NCBI GenBank assembly: GCA_949130485.1
Contig: OX422184.1
Span: forward strand, 2,708,336-2,772,335
Length of the DNA: 64,000 nucleotides
DNA from: Agelas oroides
Taxonomy: Eukaryota > Porifera > Demospongiae > Agelasida > Agelasidae
Direction: 5' to 3'
How positions within the stretch are numbered: position 1 is the stretch's first letter; every line of letters starts with the position of its first letter. The notes beneath the pieces were generated by a model that saw nothing but the letters and a program-made list of their open reading frames with translations, ran no database searches and was not told the DNA's origin. Positions 1 to 11,249 of the stretch are shown here, one piece after another. A program made the translations under genes and the position numbers.

Positions 1-1
1 T

Positions 2-325
2 TAGCCTCATTCCCAGGCCTTCCCACCATCCAGTTTTTGATGGCTTGCAGTATGCAAAAACGGAGGGGGAAGGCCTAGCTGGTCTATTTTATCACATGAA
101 TGACGTCAGTGTCTACCTACGTAGGTAGACAGAGGGGGGGGGAAGATTCCCCAATCGAAAGAACGCATTTTGCGTACGCTTTCTTCATTTTGAACCAGGA
201 GTGGTACGTTTTTGCTTCACGAACATTCGAAACTCCAGCGCTTGGGGCAGAAACTACAAGATAAGGCTCAAGCTCGAAATGGACCAGGCCTTCACCCCTC
301 CGTTTTTGCATACTGAATTGGCCCA
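2..325. repeat. Foldback MITE, TAGCCTC family (right terminus degraded)
   Basis: Begins with the family terminus TAGCCTCATTCCCAGGC and folds back on itself around a ctacgtaggtag palindrome near 115-130. The right arm repeats the left in reverse (ggaccaggcctt, ccgtttttgcatac) but lacks the final terminus. The same family recurs at 2003, 10335, 11250, 17102, 34104, 50761 and 57271. No coding capacity. It sits upstream of the Ig exon, in an intron or 5' flank. Confidence 0.75.
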
Positions 326-520
326 CCCGGTCCCAACCATGGTGCTTTGACAGCCAAGCCTAGCAGCCACCGTGTGCATGTCACCCTGCGGGTGACCCCA
401 CCCACCTCCCCCTGTCCCACCCTTTCTGCTGACGCAGAACCTGCGCACGTAGTGCGCATAGACTATCTTTTCTGTGCAGTGCGCAGTATGATGTAACCAA
501 AAGTGCACTATAGGGTACTC
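326..520. repeat. Dispersed repeat, copy 1 (partner at 56425-56605)
   Basis: About 190 bp shared with a second copy near 56.5 kb in the same orientation. Common words include ccaagcctagcag, accctgcgggtgacccc, cccacctccccctg and aaccaaaagtgcactatagg. A shorter piece of the same CT-rich core recurs near 17.94 kb. It is non-coding and its class is unknown. From 521 to 1144 I see no gene. Confidence 0.65.
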
Positions 521-1144
521 TTTACGGCCATATATGTTTTCAAGTTTTCTCCACGCGATTTGGCTGCTGATAGTTTTGCTCCAACTGCACATAGCAACCT
601 TTATCATACCCTAGAGCGATAGCTACTGCGTTTCTAAACCTCGGGGGTATGCCCCGATAGTTATTAGCAATGATTGTTACCCTGAACAGAAAGGAGTGGG
701 ATGTAAGGGGTGGGGCCACCACCGAAGTAGCCATGCGGTAAGTCTGTAAGTTGCAGCTTCAAGAAAGCTGTCCGTTCTCCCGATGAATGCCGCTACTTGC
801 TTTGTTACTAGAGAGGAGGGCTCCATTGTAACTCACAACAGAAACGGTTTTTCAGGTAAGCATAAAACGAAGGTAAAATAAGCCTTCCTACTTTTACCTT
901 CCATCGATGTTCTCACTACCAGGAGGTCTTTGTCTAAACAGCTGCTCGTTCTGTTGGTAGGCACTTTAGCCCGCCCTTACTACTACACTCCTAGAGAGTA
1001 GAAGCACTAACAAACTACAGTGAGAAGCCACAAAACTACCATGTCAAAAGTGCGACTTTTGGCGCTATGGGCCCTAAAGGGTTAAAGGGTTAAGGTAATA
1101 ACGGAATCCCCTGTTAAATATATGACTCCGTTTCTTTCTCACAG

Positions 1145-1432
1145 GTGGTCCCCCTAAGATTACACGACATCCTGAGCACCAGTCTGTACCTCCTGGAGCA
1201 GACATAACCTTCGATGTTGAAGCCACAGGAGATGACCTTGAGTTTCAATGGCAGAAAGATGGTGTGGACATTGACAGAAATGATCCTCGGTTCTCTTTCA
1301 GCCAGACTGACAGCACCAGCACCCTTCAAATTCAGCGTGTGGATGGAAGTGACAAAGGTCACTACAGATGTCTTGTGAAGAATCCAGTTGAACAGAGAGG
1401 AATCCGTTCACAAGAGGCTGAACTTGCAGTTG
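1145..1432 (+). CDS. Exon: immunoglobulin (I-set-like) domain of the Ig-Death-PNP gene
   Basis: This internal exon of 288 nt is preceded by a pyrimidine-rich acceptor (tttctttctcacag) and followed by a gtaagt donor. Both borders are phase 1, the usual phase for shuffled Ig exons. The translation is one Ig fold: an A-strand PPKI start, a core Trp (FQWQKDG) after the C strand, a D/E-strand segment STLQIQRV and the F-strand signature DKGHYRC. The B-strand Cys expected of an Ig domain is Val here (ITFDVEATG), so the canonical disulfide cannot form. The 5' exons of the gene lie left of the window, so a signal peptide or membrane segment cannot be judged. The exon is probably a ligand- or partner-binding module in front of the Death domain. 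A truncated paralogue lies at 52277. Confidence 0.85.
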
Positions 1433-1477
1433 GTAAGTTTGTAGTTCCTTTGCACGTTGTTGTTGATGAATTTGTAC

Positions 1478-1913
1478 TACCATGAGCTCATACTAATACA
1501 CCTCCCTTTTGTACACTACCTTGAGTCTGAAGTGGGGAGGAGACGTTTACTTGAATATTCAATTAGCCTTGACTATATGTTCTGATTCAGAATACTGCTG
1601 GTCGTGTACTATAGTGAATCAGCAGCGCCTGTGTTGATACTAAGCTGAAAGGCACTACAAAGTAACTTGCATCATCAGTGGTGACAGGGGGTAACGTTAG
1701 TTTGTACCATAAGCAATAAAAACCTGGGCAGTGGCCTGTGAACAATGCTATTTGTTCCGTGTGTATAGATGTTCACAATGACTAAGCTTACTAAAGGCAC
1801 GCCAAGGAGATGCAAATTTAAATGAGTGAAAAGAACATGTGTAAAAACTTGGGGTTAAGAGTGGGGAGGAGGGCGTTTGCTCAAAGGAGGCATATTAGTG
1901 TGAGCTTATGGTA
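1478..1913 (+). mobile_element. Non-autonomous element, HIRAN-ORF family, decayed copy
   Basis: The ends are TACCATGAGCTC and the inverse (gagcttatggta), matching the termini of the copies at 3140-3660 and 21805-22564 in design. The interior around 1625-1690 translates (+) into a scrap of the family ORF (CVDTK...TG) interrupted by a stop. It lies in the intron just after the Ig exon. The left end of the same insertion is also present after the truncated Ig exon at 52.5 kb, so it predates that duplication. Confidence 0.6.
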
Positions 1914-2002
1914 CTGTATGCAACTTGAGAGTCACAGCACATGTAGCAGTTTGTAAGATGGACTTCACCATTCACAGCTCACAATGCGAAATTTCAGAGA
2001 TA

Positions 2003-2247
2003 TAAGCCTTGTTTCCAGGTCTTCCCACCGTCCAGTTTTTGATCACTTGCAGTATGCAAAAATGGAGGGGGAAGACCTGGTCCATTTTATCATGCGTTCT
2101 TTTGATGAGGGACCCCTCCCCTCTCTGTCTACCTAGGTAGACACTGACGTCATTCACGTGATAAAATGGACCAGGCCTTCCCCCTCCGTTTTTGCATACT
2201 GCAAGCGATCAAAAACTGGACAGTGGCAAGGCCTGGAAACGAGGCTA
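2003..2247. repeat. Foldback MITE, TAGCCTC family
   Basis: A near-perfect inverted repeat of about 245 bp. The arms run from agccttgtttccagg to cctggaaacgaggcta, with ctacctaggtag near the tip. It contains the family landmarks ttgcagtatgcaaaaa and gacgtcattcacgtgat. It is the closest relative of the copy at 2-325. Confidence 0.8.
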
Positions 2248-2311
2248 ATGAACCATTGCAAAATAAATTTGTGAATTTAACAGTGAAGTCCAAAATAATG
2301 GGTATCCCAGC

Positions 2312-2366
2312 CTCGTACCCAGGCTCCTACCCAGAAAAGCGGGAAGGAGCCTGGGTACGAGGCTAG
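2312..2366. repeat. Short perfect hairpin, TAGCCTC-like ends
   Basis: A 55-bp hairpin with arms agcctcgtacccaggctcc and its complement around a loop of about 15 nt. It uses the same terminal word as the longer foldback elements and may be a minimal deletion derivative. From 2367 to 3139 there is only non-coding intron, apart from a short match (2371-2420) to the element at 39.4-39.8 kb. Confidence 0.7.
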
Positions 2367-3139
2367 GATATACCGGGTCATCTCAGTTGTAGGACCTTGA
2401 CCCGTACCACCTCCCACTTTTATCTTAAAATGATGTTGGGATGGCATGCCAAAAAGTATGCAAACAAGGTAGAGATGATATAAATGTGAAGGTATACCGT
2501 TGACTCTGGTTAATAAGTGCATGCGCTTATAAGTGTAAGTGGTAAGCAAATATGCACCTAATAGAGGATATGTGCTAAATAGGATGCAATGAAAGCCACA
2601 CCCTACAGGTGGGCATGAGTGCGCAGTAGATCTTTAGACACGTTCACCTGGCAAGTATCGATGTAAAATCAGAAGGCTCCATCCTCCTCAAAGAGACCGT
2701 GATTCGCAACCATTGTGTACTCAAGGAGATATACGGGGCTCTATGCGTCGTACGGGAGAAATTTTACTAGGCCTAGTAGTCCAGTCGTAAGCCGTGAATG
2801 ATGTGGCTTGTGACTTTGTGTTAGCTAGCCAGAAGCGGGAAAAACCTGTGTAGCTCTTCTTTGTTTGACTTCAGAATGACCATTGAGTGTAGTGCGAGCT
2901 CTTGGTACCATGGTTTTCACTCGATCTGTTGTTGCCCTTGTGTACTCTATTTAATGCACATGTGCTTAATAAATGATGCCGTGTACCAGGAAGGAAGCAT
3001 GCACCTAATAAATAGTATGCACCTAACAGCAAGGTGTGCCTATTAACCAGAGTTTACGGTATATACAATGCCCTAGCCCTACATCTATTTTATACTACAG
3101 TTGCTCTAGTGTGAAAAGATGCAGGGATGAGACTTTGTA

Positions 3140-3660
3140 TACCATAAGTTTCTGATAATATGCCCCCTTCAAGCTAATACCCTCCCCACTCTTTAACGTT
3201 ATTTTTCCCTCATGTAAACGCTCCGCATCAAGCGTCTTCTGGGCATGCTCTTAGTGAGATTTTGGTTTAGCTGCGTCATCGATTTTACTCGTGAACACGT
3301 ACAGCTATAACCTCATTCGCTGGCCACCACCAAGGTTTTGTTGCTCGCACTGGGAACATGAGCTTACGCAGGGTTTTCCCCCATCTCCAGTGACAATGCA
3401 AATTGCTTCGATGCCTCTCGGCTTAGTATCAACACAAGTGCTGGTGATTTCCCGTAGTACACGTTCAACGAAGCTCCCGTTCTTCCAGAAATTTACAGCA
3501 GTCGTCGTGATTGTCGACCTTGCACATATTCAATATTACGAGGAATGAAGGGAGGGACGTATGTATGAGATGAATCGAATATTCGAGCAAACACTCCCTC
3601 TCCCCACTTTTGCTCAAAGTAGTGTGAAAAGGGGATGTGTATTTTCAGGAGCTTACGGTA
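3140..3660 (-). mobile_element. Non-autonomous element, HIRAN-ORF family, copy 2
   Basis: The termini TACCATAAG and cttacggta are inverted repeats extending about 20 bp. The minus-strand interior (about 3560-3215) keeps a readable but frameshifted version of the family protein, with KNG, LREI and a CIVTGDG motif that align with KNG, PREI and CIVNGDR in the intact copy at 22.0-22.4 kb. No intact reading frame remains. The element lies in the intron between the Ig and Death exons. Confidence 0.65.
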
Positions 3661-4733
3661 TTCACCTTCACTTTTATATCATCCGTACCTTGTTTGCACT
3701 ACTTTGTGGCGTGCCATCCGTACACATCTTTTTACATTGCTAATGTTTTAATACATGAATGTATATAGCCTATAGTACCTATAACTGTACACACATACAA
3801 TGATTCAGCGATGTCTTGTGCAATCTTTCTTGTTATAAACCTGTAGCCAGCTGATATATGTAATAGCAGCAAATAGTGCCAGCTTCCACTACTTGTTAGT
3901 CCCACCTCTTTCAGTGTACAACGCAACGCCAATGCTTTCCTGTTAGCATAACCACTTGTACTACAGGATAAGTAGGTAATTAAGCGTACTTTTTGATCAA
4001 CATCGACCCTTTGCAACAACTTTATTGAAATTAAGGGGGAGGGGAGGGAGGAGGCAAGCTTATTTTTGCAGGTTGGCTTATTCTCAGAGATTACTGGTAA
4101 CAGCTCGCTGATTGGTCAGTACATAGGATACATGTAGTGACAACAGTTGGTTGGTATGTAGACTTGTAGGTGCATTTTTTAAACATACACAGTATACTGC
4201 AACTTTAAGCTTGGCAAAGTAACACGTTTTCTCATGTGAATACTCAGCTTTGCTTTGTACAAATAACAGCTACTCACTCATGCTATTCATCTGAAATTGC
4301 ACTTGAAACCCTGCTATGCTACTAATTGCACACTTTTATATGGAGGTAAATATACTGTAATCTTGGAAAATATGCCCACCCCCTTTTGAATTAAGTTACA
4401 CTGCATAAATTACAAAAGGTTTTTTCTCTCAGTATTATGCCTATTTATGCTGTAGTAGATGCTGTTTATGCATAACACCAAGAGCATTGGAGAGGCAGTA
4501 AAGTGAAGGAAGTGGGACTAACAAATGAAGCAGGCAGCACTTGCTACTACTGCATCTACCGAGTTGCCTGATAGATCATGTGATTACTGCCACACTCTTC
4601 TGGGGATCAGCTCCTCCTAGCCTTGTCACCAGTCCTTTCCCCCCTCGAAGAGAGGACCGATCATCGCTGTTTGTGCCTGCGCGTATTATTTTCCTACATA
4701 TAATTATTATTAGCTACCTTCTCATACATACAG
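3661..4733. other. Intron sequence with one solo transposon end
   Basis: No gene is visible. Bases 4572-4622 resemble one end of the long-TIR element at 41291 (shared words tgattactgccac and tcagctcct), so it is likely a solo relic. The last 30 bases form the pyrimidine-rich acceptor of the Death exon. Confidence 0.5.
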
Positions 4734-5015
4734 GTTTGGAACTGAATGACAAGAATATTCTGAATGTCCTTCATAAGGCTGGGTTTGCTGATGCTCACTG
4801 GGAGTTTCTCGGCAACAAGTTGATAAAGCGTTATGCCTTATTGAATATCAGAGCAAATCGCCGTGCTGACTCTAGCCTCTGCATGATAGACACAATAGCC
4901 CAGTGGCTAAGGACTGACACTAAAGCATCCTGGGAGAAGCTTGCTGCAGCTGTAGCTAAGGTGGGAGGATACGGAGAAGCCACTGCACACATTGTTCGAT
5001 GGAAGGCAGGAATAG
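4734..5015 (+). CDS. Exon: Death domain of the Ig-Death-PNP gene
   Basis: This 282-nt exon lies between an acceptor (acatacag) and a gtatgt donor, phase 1 on both sides, so it joins in frame to the Ig exon and to the next linker exon. The product is about 94 residues with the Death-fold pattern: LNDKNILNVL (helix 1), HWEFLGNKL (helices 1-2), a basic stretch RANRR, MIDTIAQWL (helix 4), SWEKLAAAVAKVG (helix 5) and an Ala/Ile-rich last helix. The W..LA.A....G spacing near the end is the strongest Death-superfamily mark. By family knowledge it recruits other Death-domain adaptors in cytosolic signalling complexes. A second, diverged Death exon is at 54187. Subfamily (Death, DED or CARD) is read from the pattern only, but Death fits best. 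Confidence 0.85.
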
Positions 5016-6001
5016 GTATGTTAATCAACACATATTTTGTGAAGTTTGTAGTTTTGTGGATAATGCATGCTACATTCTTCTCTCGCTAGACAGTGGTGTA
5101 TCTAGAAAAATGAATGACTAGTTTCCATAAGGTAACTGAATGGAAGATAAAGATGCGAGGCCAAAGGAGAGTCTGGGGGCGTGCTCCCCAAGAAAATGAT
5201 TTAAAAATTAACCCTTCTGTGGTGCAATTTTATCAATTCTGGTATGTTTTCAAAGATAAAAACCTTGCTGCATGGTCTTCTGCAAGGCAAAAAGATGTCT
5301 ACAGTCTCACAAGCTGTCCATTTCAACATAGAGTATGGCTCAGTGGCCTCACGCAGCATTTGTATGTGAAATATACATGTTTGCGCAAACTTTGCATAAT
5401 GTGCGTATGTGAGATAAATGCTGCATGCGGCCTGGGATGAAGCTACAGTATTGTGTGCTTCTCAACTGACAGACCTGACTAGTTTCCAGAACCACGGAAA
5501 CCCCCCTAGATACGCCACCGCTAGACTCATGTATACAACTACAGCAAGCTCTCCCTCTGTATACAAGGATGTCATATAGGCTTAACTGACATTGTAATTG
5601 CAGCAAGTACACACATAGCTACGATGGCACTAACAGTTTGCTACAGCAGTTGTGAAGAAACACTGTAGGTGGAATGGTGCAATTCTTTGTAATTCCTATT
5701 GTTGACTCTCGCTCAAGAAATCAAGTAATCTAATGTGGGAGAATAAATCAATGGGGAAATGTACATCATGAAACTGAACAGATTCTTGTACAGTACACTA
5801 CTTTTAGCTGCGTAGGTATTTACGTACAACTGTATGACCTCTTGCATGATGAAGTTGTCTACCCCTTGACACCACACACATGATGAGGCTAGTGTAGGGG
5901 AGCCCCTGTCATGAGACAAATCCATACAGATTAGTTTTAGTTGTACATTCAATGTATGTACGGTTAGGTGATATGATAAAATCTACTCTGTTGTTATGCA
6001 G
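5016..6001. other. Intron, no feature seen
   Basis: Just under 1 kb between the Death exon and the linker exon. No open frame with splice borders and no recognisable repeat termini were found. Confidence 0.5.
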
Positions 6002-6037
6002 CCCATGGTCCTCAGAGAAGAATGGCAACTGATTCTG
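6002..6037 (+). CDS. Exon: 12-residue basic linker
   Basis: A 36-nt exon with a ttgttatgcag acceptor and a gtgagt donor, phase 1-1. It gives HGPQRRMATDS and joins the Death exon to the PNP-like exon without a frame change. It is small, but both splice sites and the phase agree with the neighbours. Similar short linker exons follow the second Death exon at 58965 and 59187. Confidence 0.6.
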
Positions 6038-7167
6038 GTGAGTTAACCCATTATTGTTACATGTAAGGATGTCACTAGCAGGCTATGAATACTGTATCTC
6101 CACTTCTACTGAAATCTTAACACTTCAAATTTCTCCCAAGGTCACTTTCTGCCATTCTGGTTTATGAGTCTGGCCATACTCACTGATTAGCAAGCTTTTG
6201 AACAGTCATGGATCTCAACTAGTGAACACCTGTCCAGACTGAAAACTGTCTACAATGTGTGATTGTATTTCTAAGCTCTGCAATGTAACAAAATATCTTA
6301 CTGACCTTTGTTCTAGGCAGTTCTATGCTCAGTCTGGCCCATAAACTCTTTGGCCCTTGTACCAGACCGACCAGAAGTGCACCAGTCAGAGAAGAGCCCA
6401 AGTGGCTAACTGAGCAGTAGCAAAAACGTGTGATGGTTCTTTCTAACTCACTTTTCAAGCAAGACATCTCAAAAACAAGCAACTAGGCGATTGCAGATAT
6501 GATTTCACTCAATCGTTGCCGAAGCCCCGCCCAGTAACTTATGGCAGTCTGGAAGTAACTTATTTCTTGGAAGATTTAACTGATTCTTGGATGTCTTTTT
6601 ACTGAGAGGCCTCAGCTACATACGTATTTATCCAGTGTCTACAGCTTACTTGTAACTGAAGATCAATACATCGAAAGACAATGCGCAAGTGTATTAAATG
6701 GCGTCGCTATAGTCGTCTTCGACAGTGACGGCAAAGAGGAGGAAGCGTGGTCAGGCACTGGCTAGCTTGTTCACATTGACTGTGCAAGTGAGAAAGCTAC
6801 ACAGTGAACCTTTTGAATGTACCTCGGGTCATTCCCATTCGGTTACAATGTATGAGTACCAGTCATCCGGTTGCAACTTGCCTGTGGTCTGGTCCGGGTT
6901 TTAACGAGGGCCAAACTCTTCTAAACTGTTTGTCTGATACTACACTGAGTATGACTGTACTGTAGTGAAAAGATAGAGGTTGAGAAATGCATTTCTAAAT
7001 GTGGCAGCATTTAGATTTGTGGTTACAGCTGCCCTATTCACTCAATGAGTCAATGACATCCTGTAGAAGGAGGAAGTCAATAGTGGAACAAAGTTTGGGA
7101 TATTATAACAGTGTCATCTGCACACAATGAAAACCTGCTATGGAAGTTTACACCAGTTTTCTCACCC
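6038..7167. other. Intron, no gene seen
   Basis: The sequence is non-coding. I see no reading frame with splice borders and no clear transposon ends before the hairpin at 7168. Confidence 0.45.
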
Positions 7168-7363
7168 AGAGGAGGTAAGACATGGTTGAACTTTACTAAT
7201 TAAAATGGCCGAGGTCATCACTAATTGTATTTCAACATATTTCCCTGGACTTTTACTGAGAGGGATCCCACTAGAATAGCATTATTGTTCAATACCTGAG
7301 ATCAATTAGTGATGACCCCTGGTTGTTTTAATTAGCAAAGGTCAACCATGTCCTTCCTCCTCT
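7168..7363. repeat. Foldback element in intron
   Basis: The arms start agaggaggtaagacatggtt and end with the inverse (accatgtccttcctcctct), about 58-64 bp each with a few mismatches, around a 75-bp centre. No ORF. This family is seen only once in the window. Confidence 0.75.
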
Positions 7364-7979
7364 GGTCTTCACTAGGCTTCTGACATTATGCTGGCATTCA
7401 TTTGAGCATGAAGATTGCTGTCAGGCATCAAGCATAGAGCAAACATTTTCAACTAATTTACTGGAATTACGTATGTGAATCATTTGAATCCAATGCACAG
7501 TGGAATCAACAGTCTGTCAGTGTAACGTGTAAATCTGCTGATTGTGTGATTGTATGCAATCAAGTATATAGCGGAGAAGTAAGCTTCAAGCTCTGAAATG
7601 ATCTGAAGATAATGCATTCTTCATAAGTTCTTTGTGAACAATTACTGGACTATAAAGGCATTATAGAAGCATAATGGAATAATTTCGAAGGCATTATTAA
7701 CTAGACCATTCCATAACCAGTGAAGCATAGTGTAAATGGAGTAGTGCACACCACTTTGTTCATCTGGTGCGCCACCTGGTTAACTCCAGGACACATCAGT
7801 GCACCACTAGGATAAATAGCAATTATGATATGTTTTAGACTAATTTCAACTTGACCCAAGCCATACTATGGTAGCTGTAGTCTGCTATTTCACCTCAACA
7901 CATTAAACTATTAATAGGCACTTTATTTCCAGAATCTTCCAGTGAGCCTGGATTTTATTGCATCTTCTGTCTTGGGAAT

Positions 7980-8513
7980 TACCGTATAGTCCCAGGCAAG
8001 AGCCCATCCCCGTGTAAGCTCCCACCGCCCAATTTTAACAATTCTGTGGTGTTTGAGGTCCTCTGTGTAACGGCCTACCATGTTAAATTCTTGCATATAG
8101 TGAATCGAAAGTAGGTCAGTTGAACTCACACACATAGCTGCAATTATTCTGATGCGCTTCAGGAACCATGACATCCGGCAGCAAAGTTTTGCACACACCC
8201 GTCCGTAGCCTCATTTGCAATGTTCCTCGCTTGCAGTACAAAATTCACGCACTGCAAGCGACAAACATTGCGGAAGCTTGGCAACAAGGCTACGGGTCGG
8301 TCCGCTTTCTAGCACGATACAGCTTTCTCTACTGCTACGATGGAGGTTGATTCAGTTCCTTGGCAGCTATTAGTAACCTCACATCCAGGACGGGGGGTTG
8401 CACGGGAATAGTGTTGAACCATTCAAACACCTCCTCTGTGCAACCGCCCACTCTCAATTTTTGGTGCTTGAGCTGTGAGCGCCCATGGACACTTGCCCCG
8501 GGACAATACAGTA
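7980..8513. mobile_element. Non-autonomous element, TACCGTA-ended, with nested hairpin
   Basis: The left end TACCGTATAGTCCCAGGCAAG-like sequence is matched by the inverted right end (acttgccccgggacaatacagta). A separate hairpin (8203-8295, ccgtagcc...ggctacgg) lies inside. It is in the intron directly before the terminal PNP-like exon. One of several families that share the TACCGTA terminus. Confidence 0.65.
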
Positions 8514-8618
8514 ATGTCAAGAAACTATCATGATCATGAACTAGAATTTGTAGCTTCATGATCTCAATCTCATTGTTTCTATACAAGACACTGATTGTGA
8601 TCACATTTCCCTTCACAG

Positions 8619-9583
8619 AAGATCATTCAGAGCCAAAGTTCGCCGACAGAGAGCGGGGAAACGTAATGAGACAGATCAATCCCGTCACTTTGGATGTTCA
8701 CCAAACAGATGAGACCACAATGGAAGCAGTGTGGTTGTTTGCTAGGCAAGTGGTGCTTATTCTCCATACCTGCAATGTAAATGAGTATTGGGCAGCACTT
8801 GAGAGATTGGAACCACCAACAACAGAAGATCAAAGTAAAATTCGAGATCGTGCCATCACCTACCCACAGGTTGGCTCAGTAATTGGGTGGTTTGCAGGTT
8901 ACAGAGCTGCTGTTGTGAGGACTGGACAGGGGAACAAATGTCATGATGAGCTTATGAAAGCCCTTACTGAATCATTTCCAAATAGCAATGTAATCATTGG
9001 AGCTGGTATAGCGTATGCCAATGACCGAAAACGCAAGTTTGGAGATGTCCTCATTTCAGACCAGATAGAAAAATTTGTCCAATACAAGAAGGAAGGACAC
9101 AAAATCACAAACCGTGGTCCACGTGTGGAGATTGACCCTAATGTACAGAGAATCTTTGAGAATCCTGCAAGAGATTGGACAGTTCTGCAGTGTTTCACTT
9201 GTGCAGACGATGATCGAACATCAGTTGCTCACATTGGTTGTATCGTCAGTGCCCCAACACTTGTTCGAGATGAAGTGCTGAGAGACCAACTAATGAAACA
9301 CACTCCAAATACCATCGGTGGTGAAATGGAGGGTTGGGTTCTTCTTGAGCTGAAGGGGACACTTAAATTTCTACTCAACAAAGATATTGAATTCATTGTC
9401 ATAAAGGGTGTTGCTGACTACGGTGACCTTAAAATGGGAGATGAGTGGCAGTGGACCGCTGCCAAAGCAGCTATGGATTGCATCCACTACTGCCTTGAGC
9501 GAACTGGAGGCATTGAGTTTAATGGTAAGGAATATTTCCTCACAGATGTTTGGTATAAGACCATTCCAATTCCAATAATTTAA
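8619..9583 (+). CDS. Terminal exon: nucleoside-phosphorylase-like (PNP/MTAN fold) domain
   Basis: The exon begins after a tttcccttcacag acceptor in phase 1 and runs 965 nt to a TAA. The roughly 300-residue domain follows the PNP_UDP_1 fold. An early strand VVLILHTCNVNEY (Asn-Glu codons from 8780) is placed like the N-terminal strand and Glu of MTA/SAH nucleosidases. It is followed by GAGIAYAND, then FGDVLISDQI, then GGEMEG (from 9317), the Met-Glu-Gly ribose-binding signature. KGVADYGD (Asp at 9416) holds the position of the catalytic Asp. Catalytic residues therefore look retained, though activity is not proven. Related domains occur at the ends of animal and bacterial immune-type proteins, where they may act as nucleotide-consuming effectors. 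The domain is C-terminal to Ig and Death modules, so it is the likely output or ligand-sensing end of the protein. AATAAA at 9928 is a possible but repeat-borne poly(A) signal. Confidence 0.85.
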
Positions 9584-9870
9584 AGAGCTGGATTATACTG
9601 TTATTGTTATCACTGCATGTTTACTTAACACTTGTTTGCTATTGCCGTAGCAACAGTTTTTTTCTTGTATATTTAGATGTGTGAGAGAACTATAGGAGTT
9701 CATTATGGTTACCAAGAACGTTAGATCTTTCTATTTGTGCAAATTTCTTCCTGCATGCACAATCACTCACACAGCCATTGATATTGCAACTAGAGAAGCA
9801 CAATATGTACTCACTGAGAAGGCTACTGATGCATCTTCAGGTATGTTAAAATTATAAGAGATCGATATAT

Positions 9871-10160
9871 ATACCTTATTACACGAGTTAGCGTGCAATA
9901 ACCGCGATATTGCATGCTAACGAGTGTAATAAAGTATTTATTATCCATTACCACAACAGTGTCGTGTCTCCTCTCACACGAAGTACCGAGTAACTCGCCA
10001 TTGGAACGCACTGGTTCTAATTAAAGCACACCTTGGTTGCTAGGATATCGTGCGTATATAGCCTCAGGGCCCGTGCAACAACTACCCGTGCAATAACTAC
10101 CCGTGCAATATCACACACGGGAATAGGAAAATACTGTTGTAGAAATATGAACTGGATAAT
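9871..10160. repeat. Dispersed repeat with internal hairpins (inverted partner 14413-14722)
   Basis: About 290 bp whose reverse complement is found at 14413-14722. It contains its own palindrome (ttacacgagttagcgtgcaat against a near inverse) and short tandem acccgtgcaataact units. The two copies bracket 4.25 kb of other repeats, so they could be separate insertions or the ends of one composite unit. Confidence 0.7.
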
Positions 10161-10334
10161 AAATGCAACTTATCCAGCACATATTTGGGACGCAGCCAAG
10201 GGTAGCTGTTAACTTTATACTCCAAGTGTAGCCTTATAACCAGGCCTTCACACCAGCTTGCAAATAACAAAAGCTCTGGATAAGGCATGGGTGTAGGACT
10301 GTACACCATATCGTAAACTATATATACTAAGCAC

Positions 10335-10941
10335 TAGCCTCGTTCCCAGGCCGCCCAGCTTTCCGTTGCTTGCAGTACAGAAAAGTGGGAGAGGGCCTGG
10401 AATAATTTATCAGGTGAGTGACGTAGAGGGTAGAGAGAAGGTAGAGAGGACTTAATTGAGCGTAGGTAGATTGTCGATGTGCCCACGCACATAATTGTGG
10501 ATCAGTCGATAATTGACAGTACACATAGCCATGTTTTAGTAGGAGCCCGTTCTGGCAGTTTTTTCGAACAATAAGGGCAGAGAAGACTTGAGCAAAGCCT
10601 AGGAAAGGGCCGCCTTGGCGTTTCTCCGGGGTATACAGCAGTCAGTTTGCCTAGGTAAGCAAGTAAGTTAGCATGATCTTCGAATGTGCGCTCTGAATAT
10701 GCTCACCACAGCTTGCTGTACTGCTAGTGTAGTGCTACCTAGTCCCGTTCTGTCAGCCATAAAGCTTTCGCAATGGAACGAGTATATTCTGTCCATAAAG
10801 CGTGAGCGAGTTCATTTGTTCGCCCACTTGTAATTACGTTCTCTCTACCTATGACATTTCTCACGTGATAAATTTTACCAGGCTCTCCCCTTTCCTTTCG
10901 ACTTTTTGTTCGCGTGCGGGGAGAGCCTGGGAACGAGGCTA
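10335..10941. mobile_element. Foldback element, TAGCCTC family, with perfect 9-bp target duplication
   Basis: It starts TAGCCTCGTTCCCAGGC, ends with the inverse gcctgggaacgaggcta, and is flanked on both sides by actaagcac. The 9-bp duplication defines the exact ends and points to a Mutator-like mechanism. The 607-bp interior has no credible ORF. Confidence 0.85.
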
Positions 10942-11249
10942 ACTAAGCACTGGTGCCTATATTTTCGAAATAGAATCGGTATTTATAATTGTGGACACGG
11001 CAGTACCACATTGCTAGCCTACAAACCAAAGTCCAATATTTACAGAATGAAGGTATCTTCATGGTACAGTTCATGCAGTGGAAAGAAGCAACAAATAGAA
11101 TGCAGATGGACAATCCAGCTTGCAGCAAATTCATAAGCATAAAGCACTACAGTTAAGCTACAAAGGGTTACTTGACAAACAGGAAATCAGATCTAAGTGC
11201 ACAATCCAGCTCTTAACGTAACCATAGCCATACCATGTAGGATCAAGTA

